Source: Chromera velia (taxonomy: Eukaryota; Sar; Chromeraceae). From it: a stretch of 20,145 nucleotides of DNA. This document shows, one piece after another, positions 1 through 9,060 of the stretch. Position 1 is the first letter of the stretch, and each line of letters starts with the position of its first letter. The stretch spans positions 70,001 to 90,145 of the forward strand of contig JAHBMJ010003480.1 in assembly GCA_018398765.1 (NCBI GenBank), in the 5' to 3' direction. The position numbers and the translations under genes were made by a program. The notes under the pieces are model-generated. The model worked only from the letters and a program-made list of their open reading frames with translations, made no database searches and had not been told where the DNA came from.

Positions 1-410
1 GTGAAGGCGTCTTCCATCAGACCGTCCTCCTCGTCTACATCCACTATGCGAGAGCCTTTGCGAACAGTCGCGGTCGCACTTGAAGAAGAAGCACTCGATC
101 CTGCTGCTGCTGCCGCTGCGTTGTTTGTGGTGATGATCTGGATGCCGTCGTCTTCGTCCGAGTCTTCTTGGAGCACTTTGATGCGCTTTCTGGGTTTCTG
201 CATCAAGGGCTCTGTACTTGGAGGGTGCATGGGAGCTGCGAGTTTGGGTGGGTCTGGGGATTTTAGCACTACAGGAGGAGGAGGCTTTTCCTCCCCCTCG
301 GACTCATGCTCCCGTTTTTGCCCCTGAGGATCGGAGACGGCGGGAGGGGAGGGAACACGATTCTCATCCCCTCCTTGAAAGGCGAACTGTTCCAGGTCCT
401 CCAGACTCAT
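1..410 (-). CDS. Partial N-terminus of an acidic, disordered, probably nuclear protein
   Basis: An open frame on the minus strand begins with ATG at 410-408 and stays open for 136 codons to the left edge, so the gene is truncated by the window. A TAG lies directly upstream of the ATG in frame, which fixes this as the first possible start of the exon. The residues are low-complexity: a proline-rich stretch (about 43-68), a basic KPRKRIK patch (72-78) that resembles a nuclear localisation signal, then an acidic QEDSDEDD run (81-88), a six-alanine run (98-103) and a serine-rich run. No catalytic domain is visible; any such domain would lie beyond the edge. The composition resembles the N-terminal tails of chromatin or DNA-repair proteins, but that is only inference. 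It is transcribed divergently from the NMT1/THI5-like gene at 1209. The plus-strand frame over the same bases is an unlikely shadow. Confidence 0.7.
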   Translation of the reverse strand, partial: MSLEDLEQFAFQGGDENRVPSPPAVSDPQGQKREHESEGEEKPPPPVVLKSPDPPKLAAPMHPPSTEPLMQKPRKRIKVLQEDSDEDDGIQIITTNNAAAAAAGSSASSSSATATVRKGSRIVDVDEEDGLMEDAF

Positions 411-1208
411 CTAAGGAAACTATGCGGAGGGAACAAAGGACAAAAGACCTAAATGTCAGAACAAACAAAATCAAGCCTCGAGAAAATTGGAAGTGGGAGA
501 ATTCTGACAGGTTCAACCACCTGATCTTCGACCTTCAAAGCGGCTTTTGATATTGGTGCCAAGGAAAACAAAGCGATCGAACCGAGCGTACCAGCAAGCC
601 ATGCAAAAAGAAAGACTTCGATGGACTGCAAGGGAACGTTCTGCCGCTCTGCAGTATATATTTAATAATTCTAGCTTCTCACAAGCCGGCGAGATCAATC
701 AATTGAGGGTCGACAAAAGGAATCAAAAGGAGAACGCCGAGAAAGAAGAGCTTTTTGGCTTCGCCATGCATGCTATTGCATGCTTCGCCACCGTAATCGC
801 GATGCACGAACGCGCGGCCCCGGAGAAAATTAGCTCGGTCAGCAAATCATAGCAAATCGGGGTGCATGCATGCTTAATCCGACGTGTGCATGGAAGACTG
901 CATGATCAGTGACTCAGACTCTCAAAAGAAAACATGTAATATCGCCTCGGTTCCATCGAAAAGATGCTGAAGAACGAAGCGTGTTAGACCAAGAAAATTC
1001 GTTCACACAACTCCGAACTCAGATGAAAGCTGGCAGCGTTAATTCTGTTAGTACACCCTTCTACTTCTCTGAGCTGAGACGGAGACGGCGTCTCCTTGCA
1101 TGAGATCTTTGCCTTGGTCCGTGAAAGAGTTTCCGAAGAGGCATCATTAGCGTCCCCTGTACGTAGAATTTCAGTACAGCCTTCCAGTTCTTTCTTCTCA
1201 TTGCACTC
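411..1208. promoter_or_regulatory. Divergent intergenic spacer with clustered GCATGC motifs
   Basis: This 798-bp spacer separates the two divergent start codons (410 minus, 1209 plus) and must hold both promoters. GCATGC occurs at 768-773, 778-783, 864-869 and 868-873, and the last two form the octamer TGCATGCA (863-870). A TATA-like AT-rich stretch lies at about 652-668. TGCATGCA/TGCATGC is an established AP2-factor or promoter motif in Plasmodium and Toxoplasma; its role here is inference. No convincing gene lies in the spacer. A 5' UTR intron cannot be excluded. Confidence 0.45.
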
Positions 1209-2243
1209 ATGTCTTCTGGTCCTCCAGCAGTCATCCGGGTGGCCCTTGACTGGACCCCGAACACGAACCATATCGGGTTCTTCATTGCCAAGCACAAGGG
1301 CTGGTTCAAGGACGCCGGGCTCGACGTGCAGTTCGTGCTGCCCGATCAAAAAGATGTGCAGGGGGCCGAGCTAACACCTGCACGAAAAGTACCAGCAGGT
1401 TTTGCAGAGTTTGCAGTGACGCCTTCCGAGTCCGCCATCTCCTTCCACACGAGTGAACCCGACAAACCTCGTTTGGTGGCAGTGGCTGCCCTTCTTCAGA
1501 AGAGCACCTCGTCCATCTGCGTGACAGAGAAGTCGGGTATTGAAAGACCCAAACAGCTCGATGGGAGAAAATACGCATCCTACGTAGGCAGATTTGAGAT
1601 GGCGATTGTGCGCCAGATGGTGATCAACGATGGGGGCAAGGGAGATGTTGAGGAGGTTCCCCTGAAATTCCACGGATACGGGGACGAGGCTGCGATGCAG
1701 TATTCGTCTGTAGTCGAGGCCTCCCTTGCTGCCTCTGGGGCCGATGCTTCATGGATCTTCTCCCACTGGGAGGGGGTGATGGCGAAGCGTAACGGAGCTC
1801 CTGTGAGGGAATTTTCGTTGGAGGACTTCGGGGTGCCCTACGGGTACGCGCCCGTGCTTGTAGCGCATCCGGAGATGCTCAGTCAGCGGTCTGAGGCCGT
1901 GAAGGCGTTCATGGATGCAGTGAGCAGGGGATTCGAGTATGCCGAGAAAGAGCCGATGGAAAGTGCGAAAATTCTGCAGATAGAGTCTGGGCACGCGTCT
2001 TGTTCGGATTTATCGTTTCTCGAAGAGTCCATGAAGAGATTGCAGGGGTGTTTTCTGACAGAGAAGGGAACAGAAACGGTCCCAGAAGGCAAGTGGGGGG
2101 TGATGGCAGAGGATCGGTGGGCTGCGTTCCTCGCCTTCCTGCAGGCCCACAGAGTGCTCACGGACAGAGAGGGAAAGCACCTGTCCCCCGAGAGTGTGCC
2201 AGAGCCCTCCGCACTCTTCTCGAACGCTTTCCTTCCAAAGTGA
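1209..2243 (+). CDS. NMT1/THI5-like (pyrimidine-precursor/ThiY-type) protein, intronless
   Basis: This is an intact 344-residue frame from ATG 1209 to TGA 2241-2243. The N-terminus has the family signature of a periplasmic-binding-protein-like fold: LDWTPNTNHIGFF at about 13-25, then a KGWFKDAGLDV segment at about 30-40. A TPSESAI motif (71-77) follows, then a segment resembling the SGI..P..L.G..YASY region of the family, a WEGV motif in the middle and an EDFGVPYGYAPVL stretch. Members of this family either bind thiamine pyrimidine precursors (bacterial ThiY) or make HMP-P from PLP and histidine (fungal Thi5). The CCCFC iron-site motif of yeast Thi5 is absent and no lysine stands at the expected PLP position, so yeast-type synthase activity is not supported. 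No signal peptide or membrane segment is apparent. Length and ends fit the family, so no intron is needed. The ATG is the only good start; the spacer upstream is divergent to the gene at 410. Confidence 0.88.
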   Translation: MSSGPPAVIRVALDWTPNTNHIGFFIAKHKGWFKDAGLDVQFVLPDQKDVQGAELTPARKVPAGFAEFAVTPSESAISFHTSEPDKPRLVAVAALLQKSTSSICVTEKSGIERPKQLDGRKYASYVGRFEMAIVRQMVINDGGKGDVEEVPLKFHGYGDEAAMQYSSVVEASLAASGADASWIFSHWEGVMAKRNGAPVREFSLEDFGVPYGYAPVLVAHPEMLSQRSEAVKAFMDAVSRGFEYAEKEPMESAKILQIESGHASCSDLSFLEESMKRLQGCFLTEKGTETVPEGKWGVMAEDRWAAFLAFLQAHRVLTDREGKHLSPESVPEPSALFSNAFLPK

Positions 2244-3790
2244 TGGGCAGAAAAGGAAAGAAGGAGTTTAAATTTGCTCTTCTTGTGTTCCTTTCCGAAA
2301 CGCGGGGTCAGTCAAGGAACAGCAAAAAGATTGATTATAGTTGGCGAATGGTTCTTTGGCAGGCAGGTGCGGGAAATGAAGAAGGGGACCGGAACTTGAA
2401 TGGCTTCGTTGTTCAGAGTAGTGTGGAAAAGAGAGCAGCTGTTGCTGAAGTTTCCTGCATGCGTGTTTCAGTGGATCCATTTAATGAGTACGAGACAAAG
2501 GGAGAAGAGAAACGAAGGGGGGGGGGGGAAGAATTGAACGAAGAACTTGAATTTTAAATCGAAGAAATGCCGTCTGACCCGACAAAGGAAGAATTAATGT
2601 TGCGTTCTATTACTTGCTTTTCTTTTTCCCGGTCTGCAATAAATGCCTGCGAATTAAGTGACTTTAGTGAGGACGTTGACTGTGATGAGGTGTATGTGAG
2701 CGGCAGTCGCTTCAACCTTGGATTACATGCATGCATGTATGCACAGTTGCATGTCCGTGGTGGTGGCAACTTTGAAGAGAAAAGGGGCGAAGGTGATGTA
2801 GCTGCTTGATGATCAATGAATTAACTTGAAATGCATACCGAGAAGAAAGGATTGCGTAGAACACGTAGACGTTATTGTAGAACCGTTTCGTCATCCGTTA
2901 TAAGGGAAACTGTTTAGAGATCTGCATTTGAGACACCGTGACGCGCAGGCTAGCTGCTAGTATACTGTATAACTCGGTTGTTGAGTGACAGAATTTTATA
3001 TTAATTAGATGATTTAGATCTTTAAGTCTAGCTTTAAGTTGCAAAACGGAAAGGAATTTAGGCTAGGAGAAAAAGAAAGGGCCAAGCTTTGAATGAGATG
3101 TGCAGGATTAGACTCGGAGTGACAACAAGACTTTGATTTTTCTAGTGCTTTTTAGTAGAAAAAAACTATGTATATATATGGACGACATTGTAATGAAATA
3201 CTATGATAGCTAGTATGAAGGCCGCTCGGATAAATAATGTCATAAATTTAATATATACTGGTAGTGGTAAGTAAAGTAAGGCTCAGTAAGCAGTACGTAC
3301 GTATATTATATAAACCCTACATATTTTTTCAAGCTAAAAAATTAGTGAAAATCAGTCAATCAATCAGCTATGGGCTTTTCATACCTTAGCACGTCTCTGC
3401 CTTGTCCATTGCTAATGGCGATTATCATAACCGATCGTGACGGATCGTTCCTTTAACTTAAAGTTCAAGTTGAACTCAGATTGCTCAGAGTTAAGAAGTC
3501 TTTTGGGAGAAACAGGCAATATAAGATCCGTTCCTAGCTCATCAGCCTCACTGGTGACCTTACATCCTAGCTTCTGCGCACAATAGTGCATGTCCTAACA
3601 ATTTCAGCAATATAAACTTTTAAGCCTCACGTCTTCTAGCGTGTCTTCTTTGACAGCGGAACTGACCTTTGCATCTCGCAATTAACACTTCTACAGCGCC
3701 GGCTACCCTGCAATGCTGGCAATGCTAAAACAGCAGTGCGGGAAAGAGGTACACCCAGTGCAAAGTTGCAACTTATTGCAGCATTGCATA
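2244..3790. other. Gene-poor spacer after the NMT1/THI5-like gene
   Basis: No convincing coding region is seen. The stretch becomes AT-rich after about 2880, with TATA-rich patches at 3170-3180 and 3300-3312. A run of 12 G lies at 2517-2528 and the octamer TGCATGCA at 2728-2735. Short open frames here have no recognisable domains and look like chance. Confidence 0.6.
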
Positions 3791-3794
3791 TTAA

Positions 3795-4249
3795 AAGGTT
3801 TACTGGAAGACTCACACAGTGAAATGCGACAGAGAGTGGGCGGGATACGCTATGAAGGGCATAAAGAAGAAGATAGATAGTACAGAAGCGCTGGACTTCT
3901 TGAAGAGAGTTGAGATAGCAACTGAAGCAAGGAAGCAGGAGCTTGTTAACGAGCAAGTGGTAAACTTTGTGGTTGGCTGTCTCTGCATCGATGGGCCCAT
4001 CAAGATGATTGGCTAAGACAGGGATCGAATAGATGCACAGAGGGACGTTCGACTTGCTCAGCTGACAAAAAAATTCTAGACGCACTCGCAGCGCTCCCCA
4101 ACTAGATGGTGGAGGATGCATTATATAAAAACCCCAAAGAAAGCCTCCGAAATGATTTGCTTCATCTGCTCTACCACATTGCCGAACAAGACCTCATGCT
4201 GGAAAGGGTGAAAACACAAGCAACGTGCCTTTACTGGAGGTATACAGTA
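3795..4249 (+). pseudogene. Coding-like relic, two frames, unrecognised
   Basis: Two adjacent plus-strand stretches have protein-like composition. The first (frame of 3795, to a TAA at 4014-4016) reads amphipathic, lysine/glutamate-rich sequence around DSTEALDFLKRVEIATEARK. The second lies between a TAG just before the ATG at about 4106 and a TGA near 4249, and reads through NDLLHLLYHIAEQDLMLERV. They are in different frames with stops between them, so any gene here is broken or has introns. I do not recognise a family. A decayed transposon or exon remnants are equally possible, as is chance. Confidence 0.25.
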
Positions 4250-4268
4250 TGAAAGAAGGGTATGAGAT

Positions 4269-4503
4269 GACAGTGAGTGAATATCTAGGTGAATATATAA
4301 CTGAGTGGGATGAGTGAGAGACTAGGTGAGTGAATGGGTGGGTGAGTCAGGTGATTGCTAGAGGTGAGTGAGTGAGTGAGTGAGTGAGGTGAGTGCTAGA
4401 GTGAGTGGGTGAGTGAAATGCTAGAGTGAAATGAGTGAGTGAGTTCTAGCAGTGAATGAGATAAGTGGGTGAATGATCAAGTAACTGAGTAAGTGAGTGA
4501 ATA
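4269..4503. repeat. Degenerate GTGA/GAGT tetranucleotide microsatellite
   Basis: Repeated GTGA units with interruptions run through this stretch, cleanest at about 4364-4400. The run is imperfect, with scattered CTAG and AATG variants, which suggests an old, decaying microsatellite. Confidence 0.85.
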
Positions 4504-5119
4504 TAGAAGAATAGTCTGATCTTCAATGACTCTGAAGATTTCAAGCTAGACTTCAAGTCACTTTAAAAGTCTAGGATCACTTCAATTTTTGCCTGACAAT
4601 TTCATCACACCTAACTCACTCTAACTATTTTATCACACCTATTGTGATATAATTATTTGTGTTACTGGTACTACAAGACAATTAATACATATTTTTTTAA
4701 AAAAAAACGAAGATTTGAGTTTGTCAGAAAAAAGGGGCGGTGTTGGTCCAAGCTGACCAAGTAGACTGAATGAAGACTTATACTAACTAGTTGGGTCCTA
4801 CAGCACATTAGGTCAAAAATTTAGTTTGAAGTCCTAAAATTTTTTTTTAATTCCTAGAGCGCTCCTAGACTACCATTTTTTCAATTTTACAGATTTGATA
4901 TAGAAAGCAAAACGACAGAGCTATATATAAATAGGAAGTTATCTTTTAGTCTGATATTAGAATACTTTTACTAGCCTAAGGGTGCCACAAGCCCATGATG
5001 ATTGTGTTAAAGATATGCTTCCTGGATATGATATACATTAATCTTGTCCCCTTAGGTAGTGTATAAGGTATTGTATCATAATTTGAATTGTATCATACTA
5101 TAGTTCTAGTGTAGAGAGG
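4504..5119. other. AT-rich spacer, no gene seen
   Basis: This stretch is strongly AT-rich with homopolymer A and T runs (4690-4708, 4840-4850). No open frame of note and no structured element were recognised. Confidence 0.6.
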
Positions 5120-5341
5120 TTGGGAGAGGATGTAGACCAGGCGGTAAGACAAAGAGTGGCAGATCAGTGGTGGAAAACGATTTCAATCACAGTTCAGAGA
5201 GCAGCTTCTTCTACAGTACTTGCATCAGTACAAGCAAGCCGTGGGGCCCGCGGCTTCAAAGTCACTGAAATGTTGCTGAGGAAGGAGTACTCGGCATATG
5301 TTGGACTGGCTGACCGAACATTGTCAAACGAAGGAGAGTGA
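5120..5341 (+). other. Short coding-like stretch, unrecognised
   Basis: This is a 73-codon open frame whose composition looks more like protein than its surroundings, for example around VADQWWKTISITVQRAASST. It uses a GTG-type start in the listed extent, so if real it is more likely an internal exon or a transposon remnant. No family is recognised and no clear splice sites decide its ends. Confidence 0.2.
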
Positions 5342-6113
5342 AGAAAGAAGAGGGAGAGGGGGGGAAAGAACTACTGAAGGAAGGAAGAAATAAGGAGATC
5401 AAGAAAGAGTTGAACACAATTAAATTTTGTAGTGAAAAAATTATAAGGTTGAAGAGACCCATTGCATGAAGAGGGAAGAAAGGAGTAACACTGTTGAAGA
5501 GAAAAGAATTTTTTGAAATATTCAGTATCGTCATAAGGAACAGAAAAGGAAACGAAGAGCAGGAGAAGGGGAGATCAGTGGAGGAAGTGTTGATCAGTCT
5601 CTATTTTTGTATCCCACCTTCATATCGAATTGATAGATCAAGGCAGGAAGTGATTAAGAGTGCGAGGCCCTAGGCATGCAGAGACCTCAGCACATCTCGT
5701 AGGAAGAAATTTTTATGGCAGTTCTAAGGGCAGGCATAGGGACCATGCGGGGTGTCTATGCAGAGCAACTAGGATTGACGGAAATACGAACCGAACCTAT
5801 GCATACTGGACTAATACATACCTGGAGAGGCGATAAGACAACTTATAATTAACTTAGTCCTTAGTTGCACTTGCATGCACCCTATCTACTATACTTAACC
5901 CAGTCAGCCTTTTTTTTTTAGCCATACGCGCCTGCATGCGTTTTTTTAGACACACGCACGGGGGGGCGCGGGGGCCCCGGAAAGCCACCGCCAAAAATGG
6001 TCCCGTAAGCAAAAAATTAACCAAACGCTATATACGGGTGAGTGCCTTAATTGCGCATGCCCGCGAAAAGGGTGAGTGCCTTGGAATTGAAATTATATAT
6101 CCGGCTGGGGACA
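5342..6113. other. Spacer, no gene seen
   Basis: Purine-rich sequence (5342-5590) gives way to mixed sequence. TGCATGCA lies at 5872-5879 and a very G/C-rich patch at about 5955-5985. No supported gene. Confidence 0.55.
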
Positions 6114-6271
6114 TTTGATGGGCCATAAAATTGGCATAAATGTTTGACGGGCCAGGGATTTTTGATGAGCCAGGCTATTTTGACGGGCCACGCTATTTTG
6201 ACGGGCCAAGGATATTTCACGGGCCTGGCTAGTGATCTTGACCGACTCACTTTTTTGATAGGCCAGGCTAG
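6114..6271. repeat. 18-bp tandem repeat, about seven units
   Basis: The unit is close to TTTGACGGGCCAGGCTAT. Five units run head to tail at 6143-6160, 6161-6178, 6179-6196, 6197-6214 and 6215-6232. A preceding unit at 6114-6131 is separated by an 11-base spacer, and a final unit at 6254-6271 follows a 21-base gap. The period is a multiple of three, so it creates repetitive open frames on the minus strand that I do not treat as a gene. Confidence 0.85.
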
Positions 6272-6385
6272 TTGCCATGCAACACGCGACGTCACACGTT
6301 AATTCCTTGGACCCGAATTGGAAGAGCGAATCTGAACGATTCTGAGCGGACACACATTGGCTTCTTAATTATCCCTTTTGCATAA

Positions 6386-6430
6386 AAGCTTGTGCCTTCT
6401 TGAATGGACCTTTGCCCTCAAGTCGGACCT
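6386..6430 (+). repeat. Left terminal inverted repeat of the truncated TIR element
   Basis: This matches 14422-14466 closely and the reverse complement of 18456-18500. It is preceded by CATAAAA, as is the other left end, where those bases are known target sequence. Confidence 0.8.
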
Positions 6431-7331
6431 GAAATATTACATCACGTTTTATGCTATATTTATACTGCATACATCATTCCTTCTCTCCAATTAATCAGCC
6501 AAAAAAAAAAAACATAAAGTACATGCTCTAAGTTTCATGAATGGTACTTTAAATCCGATTTTTTTTTATTTTTGAAATGTCATTGACAGGTTAATACAAC
6601 TTAATTAATAATATAGTAATTAAGTTTTTTAAATTTATGATAACCAAACTGTTATGCTACACATAATTAGCAAACACTTATTTTATATAACTTTAAGTTT
6701 TTTAGGTGTCTCTACAATAACAAACATCTTTTTCAGCTTAGAATGCTTACTGTTAGCTAGATAAGTCTTAGAGAGGAAACAACATAGATAGCCCATCAGG
6801 TTGCTTAGCAGTCTAAGAAAGCCTGTAAAGGGAAAACTGCATCCAGCGTCAGACTGGTTGCCTCTCCAACACTTCAGAAGATTGCTCCTTGTGGCAAAGC
6901 TAGGGCATTCTCCAGTTTTTAACTCTTCTAACTGCAGTCATAAATCTCGCCTCCAGACTTGAGGTCCTCAAAGTGAGACCGACCGTCCATATGCCTTCAT
7001 ATATGATATATAAGCACTCATAGGCAGATCCGCTAACCTGACACACCTTGAAGCCTTTTGACTATTCAGATCCATCCTGCCCTGCCCGTTTGAGACCAGA
7101 AAGCTTAGTTCCAAAAGCTCTTACTGGTTTTGCATCTTAGTCTAACTTCTAAGATCTAATTTGCATTATGCCCTTGCTCTTTTTTCAGCAGCCTTCGTGA
7201 GGGTCTCGATCAATCCAGCACTCCTGCCACCGACGTTCTGTCAAACAGATACGATGTGCTTATCACTCGACTAGCAGTGTTCTCTGAAACCCTTCTCTTA
7301 CCGCTTGAAGTGTTTCCTTCAGTTCCTGTAG
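6386..7331 (+). mobile_element. Truncated copy of the TIR element found at 14422-18500
   Basis: This block is nearly identical to 14422-15289 through 6386-7250, then to 16080-16157 through 7257-7331. It starts with the same 45-bp terminal inverted repeat (6386-6430, a few mismatches). No right-hand inverted repeat is found downstream, so the copy is truncated, or its end lies in the assembly gap. Differences from the other copy include an 11-base insertion in the other at about 14700 and small indels. No coding region is evident within it. Target duplication cannot be tested without the right end. Confidence 0.8.
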
Positions 7332-7509
7332 TTCTTTCTTCTGAAGTGTCACTGTACACCTTTTGGTCGGTTTCTGCAAACCGCTGGCATCAACGTGAGA
7401 GATTCAACTTTCTACGGCCCGCAGATTCAGCCCTAGCTGTTGTCCACTGGTTCGCAATCAGTGCAAACTGACGTTCTCTGAAGTTTGATTCTCGAAGTTC
7501 AAAGTAGCA

Positions 7510-9060
7510 ATGACCACAAAAACTTTGGGTTGGCGCTTTAGATATCACGGTTTCTGCGTGGGAAGTAACGTTTTGCTTCCAACTCCAAGACCGTCCTTTG
7601 CAAGCAGTTTCACTGTTTTCTGGGAATGTCTGACCTTCTTTACTTCTTCTGATAAGCTGATTCTCTACGTGCCGCATGGTAGCTTGCACTTAACAGAAGA
7701 AAAAGCCCGAGCGGCGGGTTGTTTGATCAAAATACCTTTCACAGACATTGCAGAAATTGGAAACTCGTGGGCTCCCAACTCGAACATTCCCGACTCGATT
7801 TTCCGTACAACCGGATACAGGATGTTGCGCTGTGAACCCTTCTACGTGGTTCTTAAGTCGGGTCGCGTCCTGGTGCTGCATCATTCATGGAGGAAGCACA
7901 GAAAGGGTTTTTTCAAAGCCGTGCACGAGCTCGTAACCTCTTTCAGGTCATGGCAGAAACGGGAGGAAAAAAAATGAGCGGGCCTGTTGCGTAAGACGGG
8001 TATTGTTTTGGAAGAGTCGGGATAGGCTGTTGCCTCATTCTTTTGCGACCTCTTCAAAACAAAGGAAGAGTCAAAACATAAAACAAAGGCAATCCCCATA
8101 CCGAACTATTCTGTGCGTGCACATCGAATTCTTCTCTCAAGAGAGGGAACAGCTCTAGCAGTAGTAGAGGAGCGAAAGATGATGAAGTATGCTCAAAGAT
8201 GGAGGCTTCGGACGAATAAGTTGGCCGATGAAGAGGAAGAGAATTTCAAAGAAAAAAGATCACTCTTAAGAAGATTGTTCCATGTGGGGTCGAGAGAAAC
8301 TGCCGCACCATTACTCTCTGATGAGGACCTACATGAGTTGGGGGAATTGAGCAGTCGGTCTTCTGCCTCGGACGCCGACTTCTCAGACGGCTTGGAGCTA
8401 GTCGGGGAAGAGCAGCCGCAGTCTCAGTTGCGGAGGGGAGAGCGCACCCCCACTCTGACCCCTGAGAAAATGATATTGTCCTACCGTGAGGAAAGGCGGC
8501 TGGGAAATAAAGGAGGGAGACTGGAGACATCATAGACAAGATGCCTCCCTATCGTTTTCAGAGCACCTCCCTGTGCTCAAGAAATTATATTGCCAACTCG
8601 CACACCACCACCAACACTCCGTCTTCCAAACCCCTGCAACCATCTCCCTGACTCGTGGGCAATTTTAGAGATTGACGGCGATCCCGACATGCCGTTGGAA
8701 CTCAAGAACGTAGAGCCAGTTTTGTTGGAGGACATCAGTAAATATTTTTACGCGCCAGGTTCCCACAAACTGGCGCCTGAATGGGAGAAGTACCGTCAGA
8801 ACCACCGAAAAGGGGAAGACCTACTCGGGAATGTGCCTCGCACAAAATGTCTTAAGACTCCGCCCGTCGCGGCACCTGTCTATGCCAAAGACGCAGCCCA
8901 AAGGAGGTACAGAAAAGAGAACAAAGAAGCCCGAACTTCATCTCGTTCCTCTTCTCGAAGCACCGTCTCTCCAGTGTCGGGAGACAATTTCTTCCCATGG
9001 CTGGTGAATGAGTGGTCTGCTACATGGTCTAAGGCAATGAATTCTTGTCTCATTCGGTGA
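7510..9060 (+). CDS. Unrecognised three-exon gene, 390-residue product
   Basis: The best model is exons 7510-7946, 8142-8485 and 8669-9060, totalling 1,173 bases, which is 391 codons ending at TGA. Intron 1 (7947-8141, 195 bp) has AG|GT at its start and a pyrimidine-rich CTTCTCTCAAG acceptor. Intron 2 (8486-8668, 183 bp) has GTGAGG and TTTTAG ends. Phases match at both joins (2 and 1). Residues roughly 48-145 alternate short hydrophobic strands and end in an amphipathic helix (GFFKAVHELV), which could be a PH/GRAM-like fold; this is a guess. The middle is charged and serine-rich; the C-terminal part holds a serine/arginine-rich run (SSRSSSRST). No catalytic motif is seen. The ATG at 7510 is uncertain, because a pyrimidine-rich acceptor at 7655-7656 would allow an upstream exon. 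Part of exon 2 and intron 2 is duplicated at 10631-10922. Confidence 0.55.
7947..8141 (+). other. Predicted intron 1 of the unrecognised gene
   Basis: The donor is TTCAG|GTCATG, weak beyond the GT. The acceptor CTTCTCTCAAG is preceded by a pyrimidine tract. Splicing joins phase 2 to phase 2, and the flanking frame reads on in the next exon. A stronger donor-like GTAAGA near 7990 lies after an in-frame TGA and so cannot be used in this frame. Confidence 0.45.
8486..8668 (+). other. Predicted intron 2 of the unrecognised gene
   Basis: The donor GTGAGG and the acceptor CAATTTTAG give a phase-1 join (TAC C|AG ATT). The same donor is retained in the duplicated copy at 10631-10922, but that copy ends within the intron. 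An in-frame stop follows in exon 2's frame if the intron is not removed. Confidence 0.55.

Noticed and set aside
1069..1110. Possible TPP riboswitch upstream of the NMT1/THI5-like gene
   Set aside because: A CTGAGA and a small GGAGAC/GTCTCC hairpin are present, but the second conserved element (ACCTGA...) and the closing helix are not found.
1209..2243. Recent horizontal transfer of the NMT1/THI5-like gene from bacteria
   Set aside because: Lack of introns alone is weak evidence, and the family is known in several eukaryotic lineages.
2000..2557. 185-codon plus-strand frame overlapping the end of the NMT1/THI5-like gene
   Set aside because: It is an overlapping shadow that continues into low-complexity G-rich sequence.
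3636..4121. 161-codon minus-strand open frame
   Set aside because: No domain, leucine/serine-rich shadow of the more protein-like plus-strand sequence.
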